64,000 bases of DNA from NCBI RefSeq assembly GCF_023278365.1, contig NZ_CP075338.1, positions 1,984,001-2,048,000 of the forward strand, read 5' to 3'. The stretch is from Epilithonimonas zeae. Lineage in GTDB: Bacteria; Bacteroidota; Bacteroidia; Flavobacteriales; Weeksellaceae. The translations under genes and the position numbers were made by a program. Positions 1 through 7,598 of this stretch are shown here, in pieces (position 1 is the first letter of the stretch; each line of letters begins with the position of its first letter). The notes beneath the pieces were generated by a model. It worked only from the letters and a program-made list of their open reading frames with translations. It did no database searches and was not told the origin of the DNA.

Positions 1-749
1 GCGCCACAGCGAACACTGCTTTTATGGATGCCTTCAATTATATCCGCTGGGGAAAAGCAAAAGTGATTGTAAGTGGAGGCTCGGAAGCACCTATTACTCC
101 AGCATCATTAGGTGGATTTTCATCAATGAAAGCTATGTCCACCCGAAATGATAATCCGAAAGCTGCCAGCCGACCTTATGATGTGGAACGCGATGGTTTT
201 ATAATGGGAGAAGGTGCTGGGGCTTTGATTTTGGAAGAATATGAGCACGCCAAAGCCAGAGGTGCAAAAATTTATGCAGAGTTAATTGGCGCAGCAATGA
301 CAGCCGACGCTTATCATATGACTGCACCTCATCCGGAAGGAATTGGCGCGGCAAAATCTATGGAACTGGCATTGGAAGACGCCAACATTCAGTCAGACCA
401 AGTCGATTATCTGAATCCGCACGCTACTTCTACTCCACTTGGAGATTTAGCAGAGTTGAACGCTATTAATAAAGTTTTCAAAGGCAGTCCAAATCTTGAT
501 ATCAGCGCTACCAAATCTATGACGGGGCATTTGCTAGGTGCCGCTGGTGCTGCAGAAGCTATTATTTGCATCAAAGCAATTCAGGAGAATATAATCCCTG
601 CAACAATCAATGTTTCAAAGCTGGATGAGAATATTCCGGAGGGCATTAATATCGTTACCGAAAATAAAGAAAAACCAATCAACATTGCGATGAGTAATGC
701 ATTTGGTTTTGGTGGTCATAACTCGACGGTTATTTTTAGAAAAATTTAA
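1..749 (+). CDS. fabF: beta-ketoacyl-ACP synthase II, C-terminal part (cut by window edge)
   Basis: This is the C-terminal part of the condensing enzyme that elongates acyl-ACP with malonyl-ACP in fatty acid synthesis in the cytoplasm. The reading frame is open from base 3, so the gene begins upstream and the first ATG seen (24) is internal. The visible part starts just after the expected active-site Cys region (residues ATANTAF follow it). It carries STRNDNPKAASRPYD, the His loop NPHATSTPLGD and the Lys/His motif KSMTGHLLGAAGA, which supply the second and third catalytic residues, and the C-terminal NAFGFGGHN. These match FabF rather than FabB. A Pro follows the Asn of the His loop where Ala is common in other phyla; I treat this as lineage variation. 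No acyl carrier protein gene is visible because upstream sequence is missing. Confidence 0.95.
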   Translation, partial: ATANTAFMDAFNYIRWGKAKVIVSGGSEAPITPASLGGFSSMKAMSTRNDNPKAASRPYDVERDGFIMGEGAGALILEEYEHAKARGAKIYAELIGAAMTADAYHMTAPHPEGIGAAKSMELALEDANIQSDQVDYLNPHATSTPLGDLAELNAINKVFKGSPNLDISATKSMTGHLLGAAGAAEAIICIKAIQENIIPATINVSKLDENIPEGINIVTENKEKPINIAMSNAFGFGGHNSTVIFRKI

Positions 750-760
750 AATTATTTAAA

Positions 761-864
761 ACACATAGGCATAATAGAATAAGTATTCATAATAACATTT
801 AATTAAATAGAAAAGCTATTTTGTCTTTAATCAATATGTTCGAAGAAATAAGAGCTATGTGGCT
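761..864. repeat. degenerate palindromic repeat, CACATAG family
   Basis: The left arm ACACATAGGCATAATAG (761-777) and the right part GAGCTATGTGGCT (852-864) are roughly complementary around an inner AATAGAAAAGCTATTT (816-831). The same arrangement is better preserved at 23521-23620, so this is a decayed member of a dispersed family. Confidence 0.55.
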
Positions 865-884
865 ACGTAGTAAAAGGATAAATC

Positions 885-916
885 AAGAAAGGCTTAGTAA
901 AAACTAAGCCTTTCTT
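885..916 (-). terminator. intrinsic terminator of the HugZ-like gene, probably bidirectional
   Basis: A perfect stem, AAGAAAGGCTTAGT (885-898) with ACTAAGCCTTTCTT (903-916), lies just past the stop of the minus-strand gene ending at 926. It also faces the end of fabF. Confidence 0.8.
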
Positions 917-925
917 GTATCTTTA

Positions 926-1450
926 TTATTTCTGTGTGTGATTGATATCGTTTCTGTGTTCCATAATTTCCAGATTGGCATCTACGAAATAAGCACTTCC
1001 GAATCCATTCACATAAGCGCCTTTTACAGGATGAAGAGCAATTAGGATAAAGTCGGTCATTTCGTTCAGAACATCTACAATTTTTCCGTGTCTTTCTTTT
1101 AATTTTCCAACAATATTATTCCAATCATCAGAATCTCTTTCGATTTGAGAAGTTGAAACTTCAACAGTCAGTCTTTCTCTTGCATAGACTTGTTTCGTAG
1201 CAGACTCATCCTCAATGAACATTGCAGAAACTTTTCTTCCTTCAGCAAGATTTTTGGTATGCTTAGCCATAAAAGAAACCAAAACATAGAATTTATTATC
1301 GATTTCTACAAATGGTGCATAACTAGCGTTCGGTGTTCCTTCTGCATCTACAGTTGCCAAAGTTACACTTAGCGTTTTAGCAATTAATTCTTTTACTTTT
1401 GGAGCAACTGGTTTTGCCTGTCTCTTTGCTTCTTCTGTATGTTCACTCAT
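926..1450 (-). CDS. HugZ/HutZ-like heme-utilisation protein (PNPOx split-barrel family)
   Basis: The protein has about 174 residues and the pyridoxamine-phosphate-oxidase-like split barrel used by heme-degrading HugZ/HutZ proteins. The N-terminal half reads TLATVDAEGTPNASYAPFV, the typical first strands of the fold, followed by FMAKHTKNL. Near the C-terminus GAYVNGFGSAYFVD matches the GFG.A motif of the HutZ group. Its length matches short HutZ forms rather than the longer HugZ forms. I chose the ATG at 1450 over a GTG at 1471, because a TATTTTTG promoter box covers 1471-1478 and would place the RNA start downstream of that GTG. A divergent AraC regulator and a ferric-reductase-like flavoprotein lie next door, which supports a role in heme or iron acquisition. 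A generic flavin-binding PNPOx protein is the alternative. Confidence 0.75.
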   Translation of the reverse strand: MSEHTEEAKRQAKPVAPKVKELIAKTLSVTLATVDAEGTPNASYAPFVEIDNKFYVLVSFMAKHTKNLAEGRKVSAMFIEDESATKQVYARERLTVEVSTSQIERDSDDWNNIVGKLKERHGKIVDVLNEMTDFILIALHPVKGAYVNGFGSAYFVDANLEIMEHRNDINHTQK

Positions 1451-1470
1451 AATATATTTTTTTGATGTCA

Positions 1471-1478
1471 CAAAAATA
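1471..1478 (-). promoter_or_regulatory. TAnnTTTG promoter box of the HugZ-like gene
   Basis: The minus strand reads TATTTTTG, an exact match to the Bacteroidetes -7 consensus. It sits about 20 bases before the ATG at 1450, so the leader would be short. No clear -33 TTG is visible. Confidence 0.5.
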
Positions 1479-1573
1479 GTTATTTAGATTTAAACTAAAT
1501 AAACTTTTATTATGTGAATTGTCATATTATCTTTACATTATAATTACTAAATAATTTTATAATTTAATTCCAA

Positions 1574-2437
1574 ATGAACAAAAACATCCCAACATATAGT
1601 CTTAATGACATCACAAAAGACGGAATGTTCATAGAAATCGTTCGGGAAAATTCTGGTGAAACCAATAAAGATATTGAGGAAAAAGGCATTCATAGAGACA
1701 GCCATTATCTCTTTCTTTTTCTACAAAGCGGTAAAGCAGAGGTTATGGTAGATTTTAAGGATTTTAAAATGGAAGGACCTGCCATTTTTTGCATTAGGCC
1801 TGGGCAGGTTCATTATTCAAAGAATTTTGATATATACGGTTGGTTTTTAGCCGTAAATTCTGACCTAGTTCCGAATGAAGTTCGTACTGTTTTTGAAGAA
1901 TCGTTTTCTCCAATTCTTCCTGTAAAAATAGAATCTGAATTTTCGAAGAATCTTGATAATTGTGCTCAACTTCTTTATTTGTACAATAAAAAACCAAAAA
2001 ACGAATTGAAAATAGTTCAATCTCTGTTGGATGCTTATACGGGAATGCTGGCTTCGGTATTTGCAGAAAAATCAAATCTGGAAGACCTAAAGGAAAGCCG
2101 AGCTTTGAAACTCACAAGACAATTTAGAAACCTTGTAAAGCAAAGATTCAAATCTTTGAAAAGTCCTTATTCTTATGCTGAATTGATGAATATTTCCCCA
2201 TCCTATTTATCGGAAGTTGTGAAAGACATTACTGGGAATCCAGCAGGATATTGGATTCAGCAGGAAATTATCATCGAGGCAAAACGTCTGCTTTTTTATA
2301 CAGATTTGACTGTAAAAGAAATTGCCCACCAACTTGGATACGATGATTATGCTTACTTTTCCCGCTTGTTTTCGAAATTGACAAAACAATCTGCTTTGGA
2401 TTTCAGAAAGAAAAATAAAATTGATTTTCCAAAATAA
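1574..2437 (+). CDS. AraC family transcriptional regulator
   Basis: This 287-residue regulator has an N-terminal cupin-like sensor region (about residues 30-150; SHYLFLFLQSGKAEV is the typical first barrel strand) and a C-terminal double HTH (about 185-283). The first helix pair includes NISPSYLSEVVKDITG. The second includes LTVKEIAHQLGYDDYAYFSRLFSKLT, quoted here in two parts: LTVKEIAHQLGYDD and YAYFSRLFSKLT, the signature end of AraC proteins. It is transcribed away from the HugZ-like gene and toward the siderophore-interacting protein 86 bp downstream. I infer that it senses a small molecule and controls these two neighbours. The ligand cannot be read from the sequence. Confidence 0.9.
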   Translation: MNKNIPTYSLNDITKDGMFIEIVRENSGETNKDIEEKGIHRDSHYLFLFLQSGKAEVMVDFKDFKMEGPAIFCIRPGQVHYSKNFDIYGWFLAVNSDLVPNEVRTVFEESFSPILPVKIESEFSKNLDNCAQLLYLYNKKPKNELKIVQSLLDAYTGMLASVFAEKSNLEDLKESRALKLTRQFRNLVKQRFKSLKSPYSYAELMNISPSYLSEVVKDITGNPAGYWIQQEIIIEAKRLLFYTDLTVKEIAHQLGYDDYAYFSRLFSKLTKQSALDFRKKNKIDFPK

Positions 2438-2523
2438 TTTACCTCAAAAAGTCCAATTAAGTCCTTGAAATAGCCATCGTTTTCTTTCATTTATCTGATT
2501 TTCTTTGTAGAAAATTATTGATT

Positions 2524-3243
2524 ATGCCAAGTATGCCAAAATGGGTAAACGATACGATAGAAAATATATTCGCTTCCAAATACATCCGTGAAACAACCGT
2601 AATAGAAACAGAAAACATATCAGAAAATCTAAAGAAAATCAAATTCTCCGGCAATCTGCTAGGCCTGGAATATAAACCCGGGTATGCTATCGAATTTCGG
2701 GTAAACGATACGGATTATAGGAAATACACGCCATATAATTATGACAAAACCGATGGTACTTTTGAGATTCTTTGTCATCTTCACGGTAGCGCTTCCGGCT
2801 GTGATTTTATAGAAAATCTAAAAGTTGGAGAAACGATAAAATATATCATTCCAAGAGGAAAAGATATGTTCAAATGTGATTTTAAACATCATATTGTAAT
2901 TGGTGATGAGACCTCTCTGGGAGTAGCTTTATCTATAAAATATGAAACCGATGGTTACGGATATTATTCTTTTGACAGTATTTTTGAATTGGATGACCAT
3001 CAAGTCCTGAAAAACCTTGAACTATATGGATATCACACATCAAAAAATGAATCTGAGAAAATTATCGAATCCATTGATACCCTTATTAAAGAGGAAATAA
3101 TTGACCCTTACAATACCGCTTTTTACATTACCGGCAATGGTAAAACATTACAGTCGGTCCGCAAATCATTGAAACAAAATGATATCTCAGCTCATCAGAT
3201 TTTTGCCCAAGCTTACTGGATAGAAGGCAAAAAAGGGCTGTAA
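2524..3243 (+). CDS. siderophore-interacting protein (FAD-binding ferric reductase family)
   Basis: About 239 residues with the layout of the SIP/ViuB ferric-siderophore reductase family: an N-terminal FAD-binding barrel followed by a smaller NAD(P)H-domain-like half. The flavin motif appears as RKYTPYNYD (about residue 62), the Arg-x-Tyr-Thr pattern that holds FAD. The second domain opens with HHIVIGDETSLGVAL, matching the usual GDET sequence after the linker. Such enzymes reduce ferric iron in imported siderophores in the cytoplasm. I used the ATG at 2524; a TTG two codons upstream is also possible. It follows the AraC gene on the same strand and fits an iron-responsive cluster with the HugZ-like gene. 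The C-terminal ITGNGKTLQSVRKSLK resembles the family's conserved final helix. Confidence 0.8.
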   Translation: MPSMPKWVNDTIENIFASKYIRETTVIETENISENLKKIKFSGNLLGLEYKPGYAIEFRVNDTDYRKYTPYNYDKTDGTFEILCHLHGSASGCDFIENLKVGETIKYIIPRGKDMFKCDFKHHIVIGDETSLGVALSIKYETDGYGYYSFDSIFELDDHQVLKNLELYGYHTSKNESEKIIESIDTLIKEEIIDPYNTAFYITGNGKTLQSVRKSLKQNDISAHQIFAQAYWIEGKKGL

Positions 3244-3287
3244 ATAAAAACATTGGTACTCGAATTTTTTATGTAAAACTTAAATCG

Positions 3288-3295
3288 TAATTTTG
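3288..3295 (+). promoter_or_regulatory. TAnnTTTG promoter box of ahcY
   Basis: TAATTTTG matches the Bacteroidetes -7 consensus, 35 bases before the ahcY ATG. The -33 element is not obvious. Confidence 0.5.
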
Positions 3296-3330
3296 CGCTT
3301 TAGTTTTAAAACTTATTTTGATTTTTAAAT

Positions 3331-4644
3331 ATGAGTACAACAACACAATACGTTCCTTATAAAGTTAAGGACATTTCCCTGGCAGAATGGGGAAGAAAAG
3401 AAATTACTTTGGCTGAAGCTGAAATGCCCGGTTTGATGGCTATCCGTGAAGAATACGGACCATCTCAACCGCTTAAAGGTGCAAGAATCGCAGGATGTCT
3501 GCATATGACAATCCAGACTGCAGTTTTGATTGAAACTTTGGTAGCTCTAGGTGCTGAAGTTACTTGGTCTTCTTGTAACATTTTCTCTACTCAGGATCAC
3601 GCTGCAGCTGCTATTGCTGCTGCCGGAATTCCGGTTTATGCTTGGAAAGGTCTTAACGAAGAGGAATTCGATTGGTGTATCGAGCAGACTCTTTTCTTTG
3701 GTGAAGACAGAAAACCATTGAATATGATTCTTGATGACGGTGGAGATTTAACCAATATGGTTTTCGATAGATACCCAGAATTCACAAAAGATATCAAAGG
3801 ACTTTCTGAAGAAACTACAACAGGAGTTCACAGACTGTATGAAAGAATGAAGAACGGAACTTTGGTAATGCCTGCCATCAACGTAAACGATTCTGTTACT
3901 AAGTCTAAATTCGACAACAAATACGGATGTAAAGAATCTGCAGTAGATGCTGTAAGAAGAGCGACTGACGTAATGCTGGCTGGAAAAAGAGTGGTAGTTT
4001 GCGGATACGGAGACGTAGGTAAAGGTACTGCTGCATCTTTCAGAGGAGCTGGTTCTATCGTTACGGTTACTGAGATCGATCCAATTTGTGCGCTTCAAGC
4101 CGCAATGGACGGTTATGAAGTGAAAAGATTGGATACTGTGGTTGATAACGCAGATATCGTAATCACGACAACGGGTAACTTCAACATCGTAAGAAAAGAG
4201 CATTTCTTAAAATTGAAAGATAAGGCGATCGTTTGTAACATCGGACACTTCGATAACGAAATCGATATGGCTTGGTTGAATGAAAACTACGGTCACACAA
4301 AATCTGAAGTGAAGCCTCAGGTTGATATCTATACTATCGAAGGTAAAGAGGTTATTATCCTTGCTGAAGGTCGTTTGGTAAACCTTGGTTGTGCAACTGG
4401 TCACCCATCTTTCGTAATGTCAAACTCTTTCTCTAATCAGACTTTGGCTCAAATCGAACTTTGGACCAACTCTGCAGCTTACGGAAACGAAGTTTATATG
4501 CTTCCTAAGCATTTAGATGAAAAAGTAGCTGCTCTTCACCTTAAGAAATTAAGCGTAGAATTAGAGACTCTATCTCCTGAACAGGCAGATTATATCGGTG
4601 TTCCGGTTGAAGGGCCTTTCAAGCCTGAGTATTACAGATACTAA
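3331..4644 (+). CDS. ahcY: S-adenosylhomocysteine hydrolase
   Basis: This enzyme splits S-adenosylhomocysteine into adenosine and homocysteine, relieving product inhibition of methyltransferases. It is a cytoplasmic NAD-dependent tetramer. The 437-residue length fits the bacterial form. Visible landmarks are [16 protein letters not shown] and [14 protein letters not shown] in the substrate domain, [17 protein letters not shown] with the catalytic Lys/Asp region, the NAD-binding [18 protein letters not shown] near residue 225, and the C-terminal PFKPEYYRY with the conserved Lys and Tyr that close the neighbouring active site. Codon use is noticeably more biased and the gene less AT-rich than its neighbours, as expected for a highly expressed housekeeping gene. 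A strong terminator follows and the gene appears monocistronic. Confidence 0.98.
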   Translation: MSTTTQYVPYKVKDISLAEWGRKEITLAEAEMPGLMAIREEYGPSQPLKGARIAGCLHMTIQTAVLIETLVALGAEVTWSSCNIFSTQDHAAAAIAAAGIPVYAWKGLNEEEFDWCIEQTLFFGEDRKPLNMILDDGGDLTNMVFDRYPEFTKDIKGLSEETTTGVHRLYERMKNGTLVMPAINVNDSVTKSKFDNKYGCKESAVDAVRRATDVMLAGKRVVVCGYGDVGKGTAASFRGAGSIVTVTEIDPICALQAAMDGYEVKRLDTVVDNADIVITTTGNFNIVRKEHFLKLKDKAIVCNIGHFDNEIDMAWLNENYGHTKSEVKPQVDIYTIEGKEVIILAEGRLVNLGCATGHPSFVMSNSFSNQTLAQIELWTNSAAYGNEVYMLPKHLDEKVAALHLKKLSVELETLSPEQADYIGVPVEGPFKPEYYRY

Positions 4645-4697
4645 AAAGCGAAGAAGACTGAGAAAGCTAATAAGCTGATAGTCTCTTTAAATAATTT

Positions 4698-4724
4698 AAA
4701 CTCTCCATTTTTGGAGAGTTTTTT
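4698..4724 (+). terminator. intrinsic terminator of ahcY
   Basis: The stem CTCTCCA (4701-4707) pairs with TGGAGAG (4712-4718) and is followed by a T run. The end of the T run (TTTG, 4722-4725) doubles as a possible -33 box for the next gene. Confidence 0.85.
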
Positions 4725-4754
4725 GTTTCTCTGCTGAAAAAATCAATATATTTG
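4722..4754 (+). promoter_or_regulatory. promoter of the YiaA-like gene
   Basis: TTTG (4722-4725) and TATATTTG (4747-4754) are separated by 21 bases, in line with the Bacteroidetes -33/-7 layout. The ATG follows at 4782. Confidence 0.6.
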
Positions 4755-4781
4755 ATCCAAATTAATAAAAAAACATAACTA

Positions 4782-5174
4782 ATGAGAAAACAAAAAGTAT
4801 CAAATGCATTTATCGCAGCATCGTGGATCGCTCTGGCTGTAGGAACTATCGGTTTTATTATCGGATTATCAAGAGCAGAAATGGAACTGAATGAGAAAGG
4901 CTATTATTTTACGATTCTACTTTACGGTTTATTCGCTGTTGTTTCCCTGCAGAAGGCTGTTCGAGACAGATTGGAAAACATCAAGGTTACCGATATTTAC
5001 TACGGAATCTGCTGGTTCGCCACCATTTCATCCATTGCCTTGCTCATCATCGGGCTTTGGAATGCAACTATTCTACCGAGTGAAAAAGGATTTTACGCCT
5101 TCGCCTATCTTCTTGCCATTTTCGGAGCCATCGCGGTTCAGAAAAACACCAGAGATAATATGATGGAAGACTAA
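4782..5174 (+). CDS. YiaA/YiaB-family inner membrane protein
   Basis: A 130-residue protein made of two similar halves, each with two membrane helices. The repeat is easy to see: LNEKGYYFTILLYGLFAVVS with QKAVRD in the first half, and EKGFYAFAYLLAIFGAIAV with QKNTRD in the second. This internal duplication and the KG(F/Y)Y start are the hallmark of the YiaAB domain. The biochemical function is unknown. It stands alone between two terminators, with its own promoter. The confident part is the family and the membrane location. Confidence 0.85.
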   Translation: MRKQKVSNAFIAASWIALAVGTIGFIIGLSRAEMELNEKGYYFTILLYGLFAVVSLQKAVRDRLENIKVTDIYYGICWFATISSIALLIIGLWNATILPSEKGFYAFAYLLAIFGAIAVQKNTRDNMMED

Positions 5175-5197
5175 GAAACTCCATAATTTATAAAGAA

Positions 5198-5226
5198 AAA
5201 CTCTCCAGATTTTGGGGAGTTTTTTT
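5198..5226 (+). terminator. intrinsic terminator of the YiaA-like gene
   Basis: ACTCTCC and GGGGAGT form a stem (5200-5220) followed by seven T. It resembles the ahcY terminator upstream. Confidence 0.8.
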
Positions 5227-5228
5227 AT

Positions 5229-5344
5229 TAGGAGCTTAATCCCGCTATCCGCTCATACTCCTCGTGCCAGAACTTTGCCAACACCAAATTCTTCCACTTT
5301 CCCATTCCACTGCGGGGTAACCGCTACTATCGGGGCTAGGGATT
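5229..5344. repeat. dispersed repeat with conserved ends, CCCGCTATCCGCT family, copy 1
   Basis: It begins AGGAGCTTAATCCCGCTATC and ends CCGCTACTATCGGGGCTAGG. Copy 2 at 53757-53876 has the same ends but a completely different interior. Small reading frames through it are not credible genes. Confidence 0.7.
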
Positions 5345-5356
5345 TTGTATCTTTTA

Positions 5357-5872
5357 TCAATGGTTCAGAAAAGTTTGACCAAAAGTCTTGAATTTCGAAA
5401 AAACAAAAGTGATAATCAGTGCCACAAAACATCCGATGCAGACACATATCACACGCTCAATCGGAATTAGCCAATCGTGAGCCTGATTTTCCTCAATCAA
5501 AACAATAACCATCGCTGCGAGAGCCGAACGAAGCGTATTATCCAACCTTAACGCAATCCCTACAAGAATCGTCAAAGCCACACCAATACAAATCAATAAA
5601 ATATTAGGAATTGGAATCAGAAATAAAATCATTCCGATAGAAGCGCCAAGAAGATTGGATTTGATTCTGTCATAAGCCAGCTTATTACTATTGTCCGGTG
5701 AGAAAACGATTACAACAGAAATCAAAGCCCAATAAACAGGATATTGCGGAAGGAAAATATAGAACAGATAACAAATGGATGAACCAATTACACATTTCAC
5801 TAGATAAATCCATTCGGAAATAGAAACCCTTAATCTTAAAAATTTGGAAAACTGTTGTATGAAATTCGACAT
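5357..5872 (-). CDS. FUSC-family small membrane protein
   Basis: 171 residues with about five or six membrane helices. The stretch DRIKSNLLGASIGMILFLI is the characteristic region of the fusaric-acid-resistance/YccC-like FUSC domain (an Arg, then a small-residue helix with Gly repeats), preceded by YWALISVVIVFSPDNSNK. It is only the membrane half of the larger family members, about the size of stand-alone bacterial FUSC proteins. The start is the ATG at 5872; a TTG one codon upstream is less likely. The last codons lie just past the dispersed repeat at 5229-5344. A role in export of aromatic acids or other small organic acids is only a family-level guess. Confidence 0.7.
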   Translation of the reverse strand: MSNFIQQFSKFLRLRVSISEWIYLVKCVIGSSICYLFYIFLPQYPVYWALISVVIVFSPDNSNKLAYDRIKSNLLGASIGMILFLIPIPNILLICIGVALTILVGIALRLDNTLRSALAAMVIVLIEENQAHDWLIPIERVICVCIGCFVALIITFVFSKFKTFGQTFLNH

Positions 5873-6011
5873 CAATATCTTGCTAGAAATGAGAATTCAA
5901 AATTATAAAACATAAAACGAAACAAAGATTATGGAAACATTATTTATGTCATAAAGATTTCATTTTCCTTTCATAATTAGTAAATTGCCAGTTCAAAAAA
6001 TTTCAAAACAA

Positions 6012-7457
6012 ATGGAATATTCACAACTGGAACCAAAAGTGATTTGGAAAAATTTCGAAGCATTGAATTCGGTTCCTAGACCATCAAAAAAAGAAGAAAA
6101 AGTTATACAATTCATAAAAGAATTTGGCGAGAATCTGGGATTACCAACAACGGTTGACGAGGTTGGAAATGTCATCATCACAAAACCCGCAACTTCTGGA
6201 ATGGAAAACCGAACACCAATCGTGATGCAATCGCACCTTGATATGGTTTGCCAAAAAAACAACGATGTCGATTTTGATTTCGAAACTCAGGGAATTCAAA
6301 TGTATGTGGATGGCGATTGGGTAAGAGCAAAAGGGACAACTTTGGGTGCTGACAACGGTTTGGGTGTTGCTACAATCATGTCAATATTAGAAAGTAATGA
6401 AATTGCACATCCAGAATTGGAAGCTCTTTTCACAATTGACGAAGAAACAGGAATGACGGGCGCATTAGCTTTGAAACCAGGACAATTGAAAGGAGAAATC
6501 CTTCTTAATCTTGATACAGAAGAAGATGACGAAATCGATATAGGTTGTGCCGGTGGTGTTGACGTGACAGCTTCTGCTAAATTTGATTTGGAAGATTCAA
6601 AAGGCGAAACGTTCAAAATTGAAATCAAAGGTTTACAAGGTGGACATTCCGGAATGGATATTCACAAAGGTCTTGGAAATTCTAATAAATTATTGGGAAG
6701 ATTCTTGTTCTCAGGATTGGAAAATCAAATTCAGTTAGTTTCTATTGATGGCGGAAGTTTGAGAAATGCTATTCCAAGAGAAGCTAAAGCTACATTTTCT
6801 GTCAACAATTCAGAAAACTTTTCTTCAAAGATTGAACAATTGAAATCTGAAATCTTGGAAGAATTTGCTTCCTTAGAAAAAGATTTAGTAATTAATATTG
6901 AAAAAATCGATTCATCAGAAAAAGCTATTTCAGTCGATGATTCTAAGAAAATAGTTTTTGCAATCAATGCCGCTCATAACGGAGTTTTCCGAATGAGTCC
7001 GGATGTGGAAGGCTTGGTAGAAGCTTCTAATAATGTAGCAAGAGTTGAACTAAAAGAAGGAGAAATCAAGATTTTAAATTTAACGCGTTCATCAGTAGAA
7101 TCTACAAAATGGGAAGTGGCAAATCAATTGAAATCCGCATTCGAAAGTAATTCTTTGAAAACGGAATTCGGAGGTTCTTATCCTGGCTGGAAACCAAAAC
7201 CAGAAGCAGAAATCATCAAGGTAATGACAGAACTTTATGAAAACAATTTCGGAGAAAAACCTTTAGTTGTTGCTTGCCACGCCGGTTTGGAATGTGGAAT
7301 TATCGGTGCCAATTATCCAAAAATGGAAATGGTTTCTTTTGGTCCAACAATCAAAGGCGCACATTCTCCAGATGAAAGAGCCAATATACCATCTGTTCAA
7401 AAATTTTGGAAATACACACAAGACATCCTAAAGAACATCCCTATCAATAATCAATAA
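6012..7457 (+). CDS. pepD: aminoacyl-histidine dipeptidase (M20 family)
   Basis: 481 residues, matching PepD cytosolic non-specific dipeptidases that cleave Xaa-His and other dipeptides with two zinc ions. The metal-site motifs are all present in order: MQSHLDMVCQK (first His/Asp), TLGADNGLGVA (bridging Asp), TIDEETGMTGA (catalytic Glu-Glu), NLDTEEDDEIDIGCAGG, CHAGLECGII and GPTIKGAHSPDER (last zinc His). The lid domain lies between roughly residues 190 and 390. I used the ATG at 6012 (MEYSQLEPKVIWKNF) because it aligns with the family start. A TTG frame extension to 5985 exists. The gene is monocistronic, with a terminator 10 bp past the stop. Confidence 0.95.
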   Translation: MEYSQLEPKVIWKNFEALNSVPRPSKKEEKVIQFIKEFGENLGLPTTVDEVGNVIITKPATSGMENRTPIVMQSHLDMVCQKNNDVDFDFETQGIQMYVDGDWVRAKGTTLGADNGLGVATIMSILESNEIAHPELEALFTIDEETGMTGALALKPGQLKGEILLNLDTEEDDEIDIGCAGGVDVTASAKFDLEDSKGETFKIEIKGLQGGHSGMDIHKGLGNSNKLLGRFLFSGLENQIQLVSIDGGSLRNAIPREAKATFSVNNSENFSSKIEQLKSEILEEFASLEKDLVINIEKIDSSEKAISVDDSKKIVFAINAAHNGVFRMSPDVEGLVEASNNVARVELKEGEIKILNLTRSSVESTKWEVANQLKSAFESNSLKTEFGGSYPGWKPKPEAEIIKVMTELYENNFGEKPLVVACHAGLECGIIGANYPKMEMVSFGPTIKGAHSPDERANIPSVQKFWKYTQDILKNIPINNQ

Positions 7458-7466
7458 CACAATTAT

Positions 7467-7496
7467 AAAATCCAACAAAAATTTGTTGGATTTTTT
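7467..7496 (+). terminator. intrinsic terminator of pepD
   Basis: AAAATCCAACAAA (7467-7479) pairs with TTTGTTGGATTTT (7482-7494), then a T run. Confidence 0.85.
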
Positions 7497-7598
7497 ATTA
7501 AAAAACAACTTTTAATTAAAACTACAAACTTAATTGCTTAATATTTTAAATTTCCGTTAAAAATTTACTAAATTCGCTCGAAATTTAATACCTAGTAT

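Noticed and set aside
3748-4404. Two antisense frames within ahcY (151 and 65 codons)
   Set aside because: They are explained by the strong codon bias of ahcY; the translations are Ser/Phe/Cys-rich with no recognisable motif.
5253-5447. Minus-strand open frame of 64 codons
   Set aside because: It runs through the dispersed repeat at 5229-5344 and overlaps the FUSC gene end in another frame; it has Cys/His-rich random composition and no start context.
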